Virus record (IMG/VR): IMGVR_UViG_3300035662_000193
Span: 1 to 20,280 of that record
Origin: a virus
Direction: 5' to 3' (one strand)
DNA: 20,280 nucleotides
Both the position numbers and the translations under genes were made by a program. A model generated the notes under the pieces. The model made no database searches and was not told the DNA's origin. It worked only from the letters and a program-made list of their open reading frames with translations. Below are positions 6,770-12,608 of this stretch, in pieces (positions within the stretch are counted from its first letter, which is position 1; every line of letters starts with the position of its first letter).

Positions 6770-7003
6770 ATGAACGATAAATTAAACTTCATTTTAGATT
6801 CAATTAAAAACAATCCAAACGATACGGACTTGGGAGGTGAGATTAGAGCTATGAAACATTCTTTATTTGAAGAAGCTATAATCACAGACGACCCCTTATT
6901 TGAACTTTTATTTGCTCTTATAGACATATACCCCAATGATAGTGAGTTAGGGTCTAAAATAAGAGGAATACAACATAAAATCAAAGAATATATGAATGCT
7001 TGA
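6770..7003 (+). CDS. Small protein with an internal duplication, unknown function
   Basis: A 77-residue protein not assigned to a family. It consists of two similar halves: SIKNNPNDTDLGGEIRAMKH (11-30) and LIDIYPNDSELGSKIRGIQH (50-69) share the core P-N-D-[ST]-[DE]-L-G-x-[EK]-I-R-x-[MI]-[KQ]-H, with a 39-residue period. Predicted to be largely helical; no Cys, signal or membrane segment. It overlaps the next gene by 8 bases (start 6996, stop 7003), so it is probably translated together with the sigma-like protein that follows and may be its partner. That link is inference. Confidence 0.7.
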   Translation: MNDKLNFILDSIKNNPNDTDLGGEIRAMKHSLFEEAIITDDPLFELLFALIDIYPNDSELGSKIRGIQHKIKEYMNA

Positions 7004-7526
7004 TAATATATTAAAAGAGATTACTTCACGGGGGACTATCTACGATGAAATAATAAATAACATAATCCAACCTAACTTCCACTTAAAACCAGAACTGATC
7101 AGCGAAATAGCATTATCATTTTTGGAAAATAGAGAAAAGATTGAAGGTGTAATAGAACAGGGATACTTTGTATATTATTTTATTAGAACCGTAAAGAATC
7201 AAATACATTCAAAAACAAGTGGTTTTTATAAGAATACACGAATTAAAGACAACATTTCCATAGACAATATCTACTCCATAGATGAAAGTGATTTAGAACA
7301 AAAAAAACAATTAGAAGAATTATACCAGTTGATAGACAAATCATACACCAAAATCCCCAAAACATATTTCCAAGAATACTTATGGCATGAGTATTTCACC
7401 TTAAATAAAACCCATAGACAGATTGGGTTGGAAAATGATATAAGCCATTGTCTATCATTCCACGAGATTAAAAAAATTAAAGAAAAATTGATAGAACAAA
7501 TTAAAAAGCAAATTGATTCTTTTTAA
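6996..7526 (+). CDS. Second sigma-factor-like protein
   Basis: A 176-residue protein resembling a small sigma-70 family factor. Residues 31-80 recall region 2 (LISEIALSFLENRE, then YFVYYFIRTVKNQIHSKTSG), comparable with NYIFISIKNEIHYRL in the protein at 5853-6506. The C-terminal part (about 105-165) recalls region 4, with an HTH around NKTHRQIGLENDISHCLSFH and EIKKIKEKL. It lacks the NUMOD1-like tail. Its ATG lies inside the end of the preceding gene. It could drive late phage transcription. Region 2.4 and 4.2 residues are too divergent to assign a promoter, so an HTH regulator without sigma activity remains possible. Confidence 0.5.
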   Translation: MLDNILKEITSRGTIYDEIINNIIQPNFHLKPELISEIALSFLENREKIEGVIEQGYFVYYFIRTVKNQIHSKTSGFYKNTRIKDNISIDNIYSIDESDLEQKKQLEELYQLIDKSYTKIPKTYFQEYLWHEYFTLNKTHRQIGLENDISHCLSFHEIKKIKEKLIEQIKKQIDSF

Positions 7527-7546
7527 AAAAAGTCGTATATTTATTA
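7513..7546 (+). promoter_or_regulatory. Phage-type promoter TTGA-N19-TATATTTATTA
   Basis: TTGA (7513-7516), 19 bases, then TATATTTATTA (7536-7546), starting inside the 3' end of the sigma-like gene and 15 bases before the ATG at 7562. The spacing equals that of the leftward copy at 6684-6718. Confidence 0.5.
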
Positions 7547-7561
7547 AACAAACAACACATT

Positions 7562-7747
7562 ATGACAAAGGACGAATTATATGAGGAATTATTAACGGAT
7601 GAAAACTTTATTAGGTTTTTATACGAACAAAAACAATTAAGGATGAGATTAATGGATGAAGAATTACAATCAACCATTACAGATGGTGAGGTGATTAAAG
7701 CCGAACCGGCAATTGAAACAGGATTAGAGGATAGTAATAACAATTAA
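7562..7747 (+). CDS. Small acidic hypothetical protein
   Basis: A 61-residue protein, MTKDELYEELLTDENFIRFL at the N-terminus, with amphipathic helices to about residue 36 and a loose acidic C-terminal tail (GLEDSNNN). No family recognised. It has its own phage-type promoter element upstream and is followed after 13 bases by another small gene. Coding is supported by position, the start context and the clean operon spacing. The competing minus-strand frame across it has no plausible start context. Confidence 0.6.
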   Translation: MTKDELYEELLTDENFIRFLYEQKQLRMRLMDEELQSTITDGEVIKAEPAIETGLEDSNNN

Positions 7748-7760
7748 AATAAAAAAAAAG

Positions 7761-7973
7761 ATGGGACAGACAAAAGAAAGGCAAATTTCGACACAATCGA
7801 ATTTAAAATTGGTAGTAGAGTATATGAACTCTTGTGAAAAATGTTTAAGTTTGGTAGAAATAATCCAAATCACCACAGTATTAAACGATTTTGTGGAAAA
7901 TGGATATTCACAACAAATTAAAGAAAGGTTTGATAAGATAGACCAAATCGTTTTTAACAAAAAGCCATTATAA
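7761..7973 (+). CDS. Small helical hypothetical protein
   Basis: A 70-residue protein beginning MGQTKERQISTQSNLKLVVE, with one Cys pair spaced CEKC (25-28) and predicted helices (LVEIIQITTVLNDFVENGYS, then QQIKERFDKIDQIVF). No family recognised. It is the last gene before an intrinsic terminator at 8008-8031 and therefore probably closes the 6770-7973 operon. The single CEKC could bind metal only with partners from another chain, so this is speculative. Confidence 0.6.
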   Translation: MGQTKERQISTQSNLKLVVEYMNSCEKCLSLVEIIQITTVLNDFVENGYSQQIKERFDKIDQIVFNKKPL

Positions 7974-8007
7974 TTTGTGGTTAGTATGTGTATGTAGATG
8001 AAAGAAG

Positions 8008-8031
8008 GGGATTAGAAATAATCCCTTTTTT
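8008..8031 (+). terminator. Intrinsic terminator after the small-gene operon
   Basis: GGGATT (8008-8013) pairs with AATCCC (8020-8025) around AGAAAT, followed directly by six T (8026-8031). A typical Rho-independent terminator, 34 bases after the stop of the gene at 7761. Confidence 0.85.
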
Positions 8032-8041
8032 ATTTATGTAA

Positions 8042-8072
8042 TTGATTTTTCCTAATCAACGATATATTTATT
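8042..8072 (+). promoter_or_regulatory. Phage-type promoter TTGA-N17-TATATTTATT
   Basis: TTGA (8042-8045), 17 bases, then TATATTTATT (8063-8072), 19 bases before the ATG at 8092. It lies just after the terminator, so it probably starts a new transcription unit. Confidence 0.5.
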
Positions 8073-8091
8073 TAATAAACACATATAAGTT

Positions 8092-8460
8092 ATGATAAAA
8101 AGGGAATATTACCAAAGAGCTTTCTACCTCACACAATTAAAAAGAATAAGTAAAGAAGAAGTCAAAGAGATAGAAACAATCATTAGAACCTTCAACGAAA
8201 GATTTTCATTATGTAGTAAATGTGGAGCACAGATTAGACATGCTCAACGAATACTTTTAAATTGGTTAAATCAACAAGAAATTATTGAAGATGTAATTAT
8301 TAGTATTGAACCTAACGATGAACCAGTATTGGTTAAAGAATCTAATTTTGATTTAAATGTTGATGAGGTTGAAGCAGAAAAAGTTGGGTGTTCTAAATGC
8401 GGATCAAAGAATAAGACAACAACCACTAAAACTACAAGAAAACCAAAGTTAAAAAAATGA
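8092..8460 (+). CDS. Protein with two CSKCG motifs, unknown function
   Basis: A 122-residue protein. After a helical N-terminus it carries CSKCG at 41-45, followed by AQIRHAQRILLNWL, and a second CSKCG at 100-104 near the end, followed by a Lys/Thr-rich basic tail (to KPKLKK). The four Cys could form one zinc-ribbon-like site (C41, C44, C100, C103), bringing the two ends together. The acidic linker between them (about 66-98) would be flexible. No family recognised. The basic tail suggests nucleic acid binding. Its TGA overlaps the ATG of the next gene (ATGA at 8457-8460). The position before the terminase genes suggests a packaging or gene-control role, which is only a guess. Confidence 0.65.
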   Translation: MIKREYYQRAFYLTQLKRISKEEVKEIETIIRTFNERFSLCSKCGAQIRHAQRILLNWLNQQEIIEDVIISIEPNDEPVLVKESNFDLNVDEVEAEKVGCSKCGSKNKTTTTKTTRKPKLKK

Positions 8461-8636
8461 TTAAAAACTTATTTACACGAAAGCCAATTTATCAAATTAC
8501 ATTATCATCCCTTCCAACCCAAGAAGAATTCAAACAAATTAAAAAAGATTTAAAAGATGAACTTGGGGATGAATACAAAGTTGTTATTGTGGTAGATACA
8601 TATAAAGTTCATACTGAAACAAAAATACTTAAATAA
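8457..8636 (+). CDS. Small 59-residue protein, unknown function
   Basis: A short gene starting at the ATGA overlap with the CSKCG protein. The product begins MIKNLFTRKPIYQITLSSLP, continues with a charged helix (EEFKQIKKDLKDEL) and ends with a beta pair (YKVVIVVDTY, then VHTETKILK). The beta-alpha-beta-beta layout is compact and soluble. No family recognised. The start-stop overlap, lack of any other gene in the interval, and Lys/Glu composition like its neighbours support coding. It ends 27 bases before the terminase small subunit. Confidence 0.6.
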   Translation: MIKNLFTRKPIYQITLSSLPTQEEFKQIKKDLKDELGDEYKVVIVVDTYKVHTETKILK

Positions 8637-8650
8637 CAAATATAAACAAT

Positions 8651-8661
8651 AATATTTATTT
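8651..8661 (+). promoter_or_regulatory. Phage-type TATTTAT element before the terminase small subunit
   Basis: AATATTTATTT, two bases before the ATG at 8664, close in sequence and distance to the copy at 2521-2531. It may be a promoter for a leaderless message or a start-site element. Confidence 0.4.
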
Positions 8662-8663
8662 AT

Positions 8664-9050
8664 ATGAGTAATAATAAGAAAAATCCTGGTGGAAGACCGG
8701 TTAAATGGACGGAAGAAAAAATCTTACAACTTGGGGAAGAACTAATTGAATGGTTAAAAGCAGATGAAGATAATATTTGGTTTGAAAGATTTTTATATGA
8801 AGAAAAGGATTTATACCCCCAACTGATCGGGGAAATGAAAGATAAATACCCAAAGTTTGCCGAACTTATAAAAAAGGCAAAGAAAATACAAGAGGGTAAA
8901 ATTGTTGATGGGTCATTCAAACATTCATTAAATCCAACTATGGCAATCTTTGTATTGAAAAATCATTATCAATATACAGATAAACAACAGACGGATATTA
9001 CAATTAAAGAAGAACCACCATTATTTAGTGAAGATGATTTGGTAGAATAA
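8664..9050 (+). CDS. Terminase small subunit
   Basis: The small terminase subunit recognises phage DNA and feeds it to the large subunit during packaging. This 128-residue protein opens KNPGGRPVKWTEEKI, a 'GGRP.KWT' N-terminus common in small subunits of Bacteroidota phages. A helical DNA-binding part follows (WFERFLYEEKDLYPQLIGEM), then KFAELIKKAKKIQEGKIVDG, and a C-terminal segment with SLNPTMAIFVLKNHYQYTDK, where 'N....FVLKN...YTDKQ' is a familiar closing motif. Position shortly upstream of the large subunit supports the call. The -33 box of the downstream endonuclease promoter lies inside its last codons. Confidence 0.8.
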   Translation: MSNNKKNPGGRPVKWTEEKILQLGEELIEWLKADEDNIWFERFLYEEKDLYPQLIGEMKDKYPKFAELIKKAKKIQEGKIVDGSFKHSLNPTMAIFVLKNHYQYTDKQQTDITIKEEPPLFSEDDLVE

Positions 9051-9069
9051 AATAATTTAATTATCTTTG
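9038..9069 (+). promoter_or_regulatory. Host-type promoter of the second GIY-YIG gene
   Basis: TTTG (9038-9041), 20 bases, then TATCTTTG (9062-9069), followed by TTAG and the ATG at 9074. Boxes, spacer length and the four-base gap equal those of the minus-strand copy at 2201-2232. The transcript should be leaderless. Confidence 0.8.
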
Positions 9070-9073
9070 TTAG

Positions 9074-9778
9074 ATGGAAACAAATAAAAATTACTATGTT
9101 TATCTACACATTAAAAAAGATGATGGAACACCATTTTATGTTGGTAAAGGTTGTGGAACTCGTGCTTACCAAAGAAAAAGTAGAAGTGATTTTTGGCATA
9201 ACATAGAAAATAAATATGGTTATGATATTATCTTTTTAGAAAAAAACATCACAGAAAAAGAATCGTTTGAATTAGAAACTTATTGGATTAAAAGAATTGG
9301 TAGAAGAGATTTAGGTTTAGGGTCTCTTGTTAATTTAAGTGATGGGGGTGAAGGTAATTCAGGTCATAAATGGAATGAAGAACAAAGACAACAAGCCAGT
9401 ATAGATAGAAAAGGAAGAATGCCTTGGAATACAGGAAAAAATTGTCCTCAATTGAAAGGGGAGAAAAATGGTATGTTTGGTAAAACGGGGGAACAAAACC
9501 CTTTTTATAATAAAAAACATTCTACAGAAACTCTTAAATTATTAAGTGAAATAAATACTGGTAAAAAACATAGTTTAGAATCTCGTCAAAAAATGAGTAG
9601 TAAAAGACAAAGAGGTAATCATAATGGTTCAAAAAAAGTTATTGATAATAAAACTAAACAAATATTTAATTGTTTAAGAGATGCTGCCGAGTTCAATAAT
9701 ATCAATTATAGCACTTTGAGAAATTGGTTAAATCCAAAAAATACATCTCAAAATAAATCTAATTTAGAATGGTTATAA
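9074..9778 (+). CDS. GIY-YIG homing endonuclease between terminase genes
   Basis: A 234-residue GIY-YIG endonuclease. The GIY equivalent is VYL (9-11) and the YIG equivalent YVG (22-24). Arg30 and Glu68 are at the expected catalytic positions and GGEG (91-94) closes the domain. Several NUMOD3-like repeats follow (NTGKNCPQLKGE, GMFGKTGEQNPFYNKKHS, NTGKKHSLESRQKMS; about 119-175). A NUMOD1-like HTH ends the protein (KQIFNCLRDAAEFNNINYST, then LRNWLN). It aligns residue for residue with the endonuclease at 1591-2196 in the catalytic part. It separates the small and large terminase genes, ending one base before the large subunit start. Endonucleases of this type often sit beside the sequence they cut, so the terminase region is the likely target. 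Confidence 0.9.
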   Translation: METNKNYYVYLHIKKDDGTPFYVGKGCGTRAYQRKSRSDFWHNIENKYGYDIIFLEKNITEKESFELETYWIKRIGRRDLGLGSLVNLSDGGEGNSGHKWNEEQRQQASIDRKGRMPWNTGKNCPQLKGEKNGMFGKTGEQNPFYNKKHSTETLKLLSEINTGKKHSLESRQKMSSKRQRGNHNGSKKVIDNKTKQIFNCLRDAAEFNNINYSTLRNWLNPKNTSQNKSNLEWL

Positions 9779-9779
9779 T

Positions 9780-10961
9780 TTGAAACAATTTGTTTATACA
9801 AAATCGTTAAGTAAAATAAGAAAACTCAAAAAAAGAATTAAAGTAATTCAAGGTTCTAGCTCGGCCGGCAAAACGATTGCCATATTAGCAATCCTAATTG
9901 ATAAGGCATTAAAGACCCCAAACTTATCCATATCAATAGTTAGTGAAACTATACCCCACTTAAAACGAGGGGTAATACGAGATATGATTAATATTCTAAA
10001 AATCACTAAAAGGTTTGATAGTAATAGATGGAATATAACCAACTCAACATATCGTTTTATGAATGGTAGTTATATTGAGTTTTTTAGTTGTGAATCAAGT
10101 GAGAAATTAAGAGGTGCAAGACGAGATATTTTGTATATTAATGAAGCAAACTTAATATCAAAAGATTCTTATTTAGAACTTGCAATGAGAACAAATGGGG
10201 ACATTTATTTTGACTACAACCCAACATTCCCTTTTTGGAATAAAGAAGTATTACAGGATGAAAATGCTGAATTATTAATTTTAACTTATAAGGATAATTC
10301 TGCGTTGGATCAAAACACCATAGATTTTTTGGAATCAAAATTAGAATTAGCCAAGACATCTTCATATTGGGATAATTGGTGTCGTGTTTATTTATTTGGT
10401 TTAGAAGGTTCTATACAAGGAACGATATTTACTGACTATGAGGTGATAGATAAAATCCCCGATGAAGCCAGACTACTTGGATATGGAATGGACTTTGGAT
10501 ATTCAACTGACCCGTTAGCCCTGATCGGTCTATACAAATACAACGACTCAATCATAGCAGATGAAATCATTTATCAAAAGGGATTACTCAATAGTGAGTG
10601 TTCTAAACTGATGAAGGATATGAAAGTAATGGGGGAGATATACGCAGATTCAGCAGAACCCAAGTCAATTGCCGAAATCAAAAAGTATGGGTTTAATATC
10701 AAACCAGTAGAGAAAGGTAGTGATAGTGTGAATTATGGTATTCAAGTTCTTCAACAACAATATATTTATATTACAAAACGAAGCACTAATCTTTTAGAAG
10801 AACTACAAAAGTATATGTGGAAAAAGAGTAAAGATGGGGGATATGAGAACACACCAATAGACGCATACAATCACGCCATAGACGCCTTACGATATATCGC
10901 GATGATGAAGTTGGGTCAAAGAAAAGAAGGTAGTAGAGCTCCTGTAATGAGATTTATGTAA
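9780..10961 (+). CDS. Terminase large subunit (PBSX-type ATPase-nuclease)
   Basis: The packaging motor: an ATPase that pumps DNA into the head and a nuclease that cuts the concatemer. In 393 residues it shows Walker A GSSSAGKT (25-32), Walker B ILYINEA (117-123, Glu122 catalytic) and the coupling motif DYNPT (145-149). The RNase H-like nuclease acids are Asp238 (GMDFG), Asp290 (YADSAEP) and Asp368 (HAIDALRY). This is the Terminase_3/PBSX layout. The only in-frame start before Walker A is TTG at 9780; an in-frame TAG lies at 9765 and the next ATG is at about residue 69, past Walker A. The N-terminus (KQFVYTKSLSKIRKLKKR) looks complete, so TTG is probably used, perhaps after the endonuclease insertion altered the original ATG. 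Confidence 0.92.
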   Translation: MKQFVYTKSLSKIRKLKKRIKVIQGSSSAGKTIAILAILIDKALKTPNLSISIVSETIPHLKRGVIRDMINILKITKRFDSNRWNITNSTYRFMNGSYIEFFSCESSEKLRGARRDILYINEANLISKDSYLELAMRTNGDIYFDYNPTFPFWNKEVLQDENAELLILTYKDNSALDQNTIDFLESKLELAKTSSYWDNWCRVYLFGLEGSIQGTIFTDYEVIDKIPDEARLLGYGMDFGYSTDPLALIGLYKYNDSIIADEIIYQKGLLNSECSKLMKDMKVMGEIYADSAEPKSIAEIKKYGFNIKPVEKGSDSVNYGIQVLQQQYIYITKRSTNLLEELQKYMWKKSKDGGYENTPIDAYNHAIDALRYIAMMKLGQRKEGSRAPVMRFM

Positions 10962-10984
10962 ATGGAAACAAAACAAATAAACAA

Positions 10985-10995
10985 TATATTTATAA
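10985..10995 (+). promoter_or_regulatory. Phage-type TATATTTATAA element before 11004
   Basis: TATATTTATAA, eight bases before the ATG at 11004. It helps decide that start, since the earlier in-frame ATG at 10962 would place this element inside the coding region. Confidence 0.45.
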
Positions 10996-11003
10996 GAAAA
11001 CAA

Positions 11004-11177
11004 ATGAAAAAAGAACAAACATTAGGTATTTTAAGACACTCCCTAACATTTTTGGGGGGATTGTTGGTTATGAAAGGAATTATTGACGAAACGGCAGCTA
11101 CCGAAATCATAGGTGGTGTAATAACATTAGTAGGAGCGATGTGGTCTATTATTGAAAAAACAAAAAACTATGATTAA
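11004..11177 (+). CDS. Holin-like small membrane protein
   Basis: A 57-residue protein (71 if the ATG at 10962 is used) with two hydrophobic segments: TFLGGLLVMKGII (about 15-27) and EIIGGVITLVGAMWSII (about 34-50), ending in the charged EKTKNYD. The pattern 'LGG.LV.KG.....A...I.G....L.G..WS..EK' recalls small putative holins of the Pam3_gp28 type. Holins open the inner membrane at the end of infection. The start at 11004 is preferred because the phage-type element lies just upstream. It overlaps the next gene by eight bases. No endolysin is seen nearby, so another membrane role cannot be excluded. Confidence 0.5.
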   Translation: MKKEQTLGILRHSLTFLGGLLVMKGIIDETAATEIIGGVITLVGAMWSIIEKTKNYD

Positions 11178-11784
11178 AGTAGAAATAGAAATTGATGGTG
11201 AATTAACAACTTACTCGTTCCCTACTTCTTGGGACGACATAACAATATCCCAATATCAAAGGTTATACGAAATCCCAAAAAGAGAGGTAAATGACCTATT
11301 CTATTATTTTGATGTATTACATGCCTTATCCAAAATAGAACATAATGTTTTACAACAGATGAGTTTTGATGACTTCAAACAACTAACAGAACAATTACAA
11401 TTCGTATTTACCCCCGTTGAAGATAAGAAACTAACGGCAATAGAATTAGATGGGGAATTATATTATATTCACACAGACTTCAATAAATATACAGCAGGAG
11501 AGATTATCACAATAGATACATTACTTCGTCAGTATAACCACGACTACATTAAGTGTATGACTGATTTACTATGTGTGTTTTTAAGAAAAAAGATAAACGA
11601 TAAGATTGAACCATTCACCACAGACCTATTGAATAGAAAAGAATTATTTTCCAAGATTAAAATTGGGGATATAAATAGTGTATTCGGTTTTTTTTTGTCT
11701 GGAAAAAATTCGTTAGAGAACAATATAAAGGACTCTACAAACGAGAAATCCCCCAAAAAGAAAGTAAGTTTAAAAGAAAGTTAG
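11170..11784 (+). CDS. Tail assembly chaperone, zero-frame product
   Basis: A 204-residue product from the ATG at 11170; an upstream in-frame TTG at 11152 is less likely. N-terminus MIKVEIEIDGELTTYSFPTS, with LRQYNHDYIKCMTDLLCVFL centrally and a Lys-rich tail (KSPKKKVSLKES). It corresponds to the short 'G' form of the tail chaperones of long-tailed phages, which bind the tape measure while the tail tube is built. Near its end (11688-11696) a run of nine T forms a slippery site. A share of ribosomes should shift to -1 there and make the longer fusion described at 11694-11957. The start overlaps the holin-like gene by eight bases. The role is inferred from this architecture and its position before the tail genes. 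Confidence 0.75.
   Translation: MIKVEIEIDGELTTYSFPTSWDDITISQYQRLYEIPKREVNDLFYYFDVLHALSKIEHNVLQQMSFDDFKQLTEQLQFVFTPVEDKKLTAIELDGELYYIHTDFNKYTAGEIITIDTLLRQYNHDYIKCMTDLLCVFLRKKINDKIEPFTTDLLNRKELFSKIKIGDINSVFGFFLSGKNSLENNIKDSTNEKSPKKKVSLKES
11688..11696 (+). promoter_or_regulatory. Slippery T9 site for -1 ribosomal frameshift
   Basis: The zero frame reads GGT TTT TTT TTG TCT. Both T-TTT-TTT and T-TTT-TTG fit the X-XXY-YYZ slippery heptamer. A -1 shift gives TTT GTC TGG AAA and opens a frame free of stops to 11957. No downstream stem was worked out. Confidence 0.8.
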
Positions 11785-11957
11785 GGGACGATAAGAAATT
11801 AGATGAAAGATATACTTGGTTGGACTTTGTGTATAAACTGATGATGGACTTGAAATTAAAAGAAACGGAGGTATATGAAATGAATTACATTCATTGTCTA
11901 AACTGGTTGAGTTATTTTAAAAACCTTGAAGATATAAAAGATAAAAATAAATTATAA
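11694..11957 (+). CDS. Frameshift extension of the tail assembly chaperone ('T' part)
   Basis: In the -1 frame after the T9 run, 87 codons are open, ending in TAA at 11955-11957, whose last A starts the next gene (TAATG). The predicted peptide starts FVWKKFVREQYKGLYKRE and closes with KETEVYEMNYIHCLNWLSYF. That 'E-V-Y-E-M-N ... L-N-W' closing motif is what I expect in the C-terminal part of such chaperones in Bacteroidota phages. The full fusion from 11170 would be 262 residues. The frame has no ATG near its beginning, so a frameshift is the sensible way to express it. Without it, 172 bases would be left as a gap inside a tightly packed operon. This reproduces the lambda G/GT arrangement. Confidence 0.8.
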   Translation, partial: FVWKKFVREQYKGLYKREIPQKESKFKRKLGDDKKLDERYTWLDFVYKLMMDLKLKETEVYEMNYIHCLNWLSYFKNLEDIKDKNKL

Positions 11958-12463
11958 TGGCAATTACAAACATAATCACATTAAATCAACTTGTTAATTG
12001 GTTTAGCGACTTTCAACAAAGACATTACTTTTTAAAGGACTTTGGATTTGGGGAAACCTACGATATTGGAACATCAAGACAAATGACATTCCCTTATATG
12101 TGGGTGTCTATGAACGACAATTCAATTATCCAAACTGGATCAAACAACAGGTCAGCAATCCCCCAATTTAGTTTTTCTGTAATGTTTATGGATAAGATAA
12201 ATATTCAACCGAACTATTTTGATACAAACGGATTTAAAAGTGATAATTCACAAGAGATATTAAGTGATACGACCCAATACTTACAGGATTTAATTATAGA
12301 GATTCAACAAGACTGGCAACAATACGGGGTGTTGTTTGCAAGTGATGTATCATTTTTCCCTGTGGTAGATGAAACCCCCGATAAATCAACAGGAATTGTA
12401 GCAAACATCACATTCAAATTAAAACAAGTGAATTGTATTATCCCTGTTTCACCAATACAATAG
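11957..12463 (+). CDS. Tail terminator / completion-like protein
   Basis: A 168-residue protein with an N-terminal helix (NQLVNWFSDFQQRHYFLKDF), a beta-rich middle (PQFSFSVMFMDKINIQP), a helix around EILSDTTQYLQDLIIEIQQD and a final strand pair. Size, alpha/beta layout and the pattern 'F-x-F ... MD ... N ... EILSDT...L.DL' recall proteins that cap the tail tube or join it to the head in Bacteroidota phages. Its ATG shares a base with the stop of the frameshifted chaperone, which supports tight coupling to tail assembly. The exact role is not proven; a neck protein is the alternative. Confidence 0.5.
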   Translation: MAITNIITLNQLVNWFSDFQQRHYFLKDFGFGETYDIGTSRQMTFPYMWVSMNDNSIIQTGSNNRSAIPQFSFSVMFMDKINIQPNYFDTNGFKSDNSQEILSDTTQYLQDLIIEIQQDWQQYGVLFASDVSFFPVVDETPDKSTGIVANITFKLKQVNCIIPVSPIQ

Positions 12464-12466
12464 ATT

Positions 12467-12604
12467 ATGGGAATTAGAATAATTAAAGACGGACAAGTAG
12501 TCCAAGAGGCACCAAAAACTCAATTAGAATTAAAATTAGAGGAATTGGAAAGAAGAATTATTGCATTAGAAAATAAAAAAACAAGAAAGAAAAAAGATAT
12601 TTAA
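12467..12604 (+). CDS. Small coiled-coil peptide, 45 residues
   Basis: A short gene three bases after the tail terminator-like gene. The product begins [19 protein letters not shown], followed by a heptad-like helix ([19 protein letters not shown]) and a strongly basic end (TRKKKDI). The Leu/Ile spacing supports a short coiled coil. Coding is supported by operon spacing on both sides (three and four bases) and by the lack of any other gene in this interval. Function unknown; small coiled coils in tail operons can be scaffolding or fibre-chaperone parts. Confidence 0.6.
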   Translation: MGIRIIKDGQVVQEAPKTQLELKLEELERRIIALENKKTRKKKDI

Positions 12605-12608
12605 GAGT

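Noticed and set aside
10962-11003. Upstream ATG start for the holin-like protein (71 residues)
   Set aside because: It would place the TATATTTATAA element inside the coding region and add a polar N-terminus not needed by the two-segment membrane protein.
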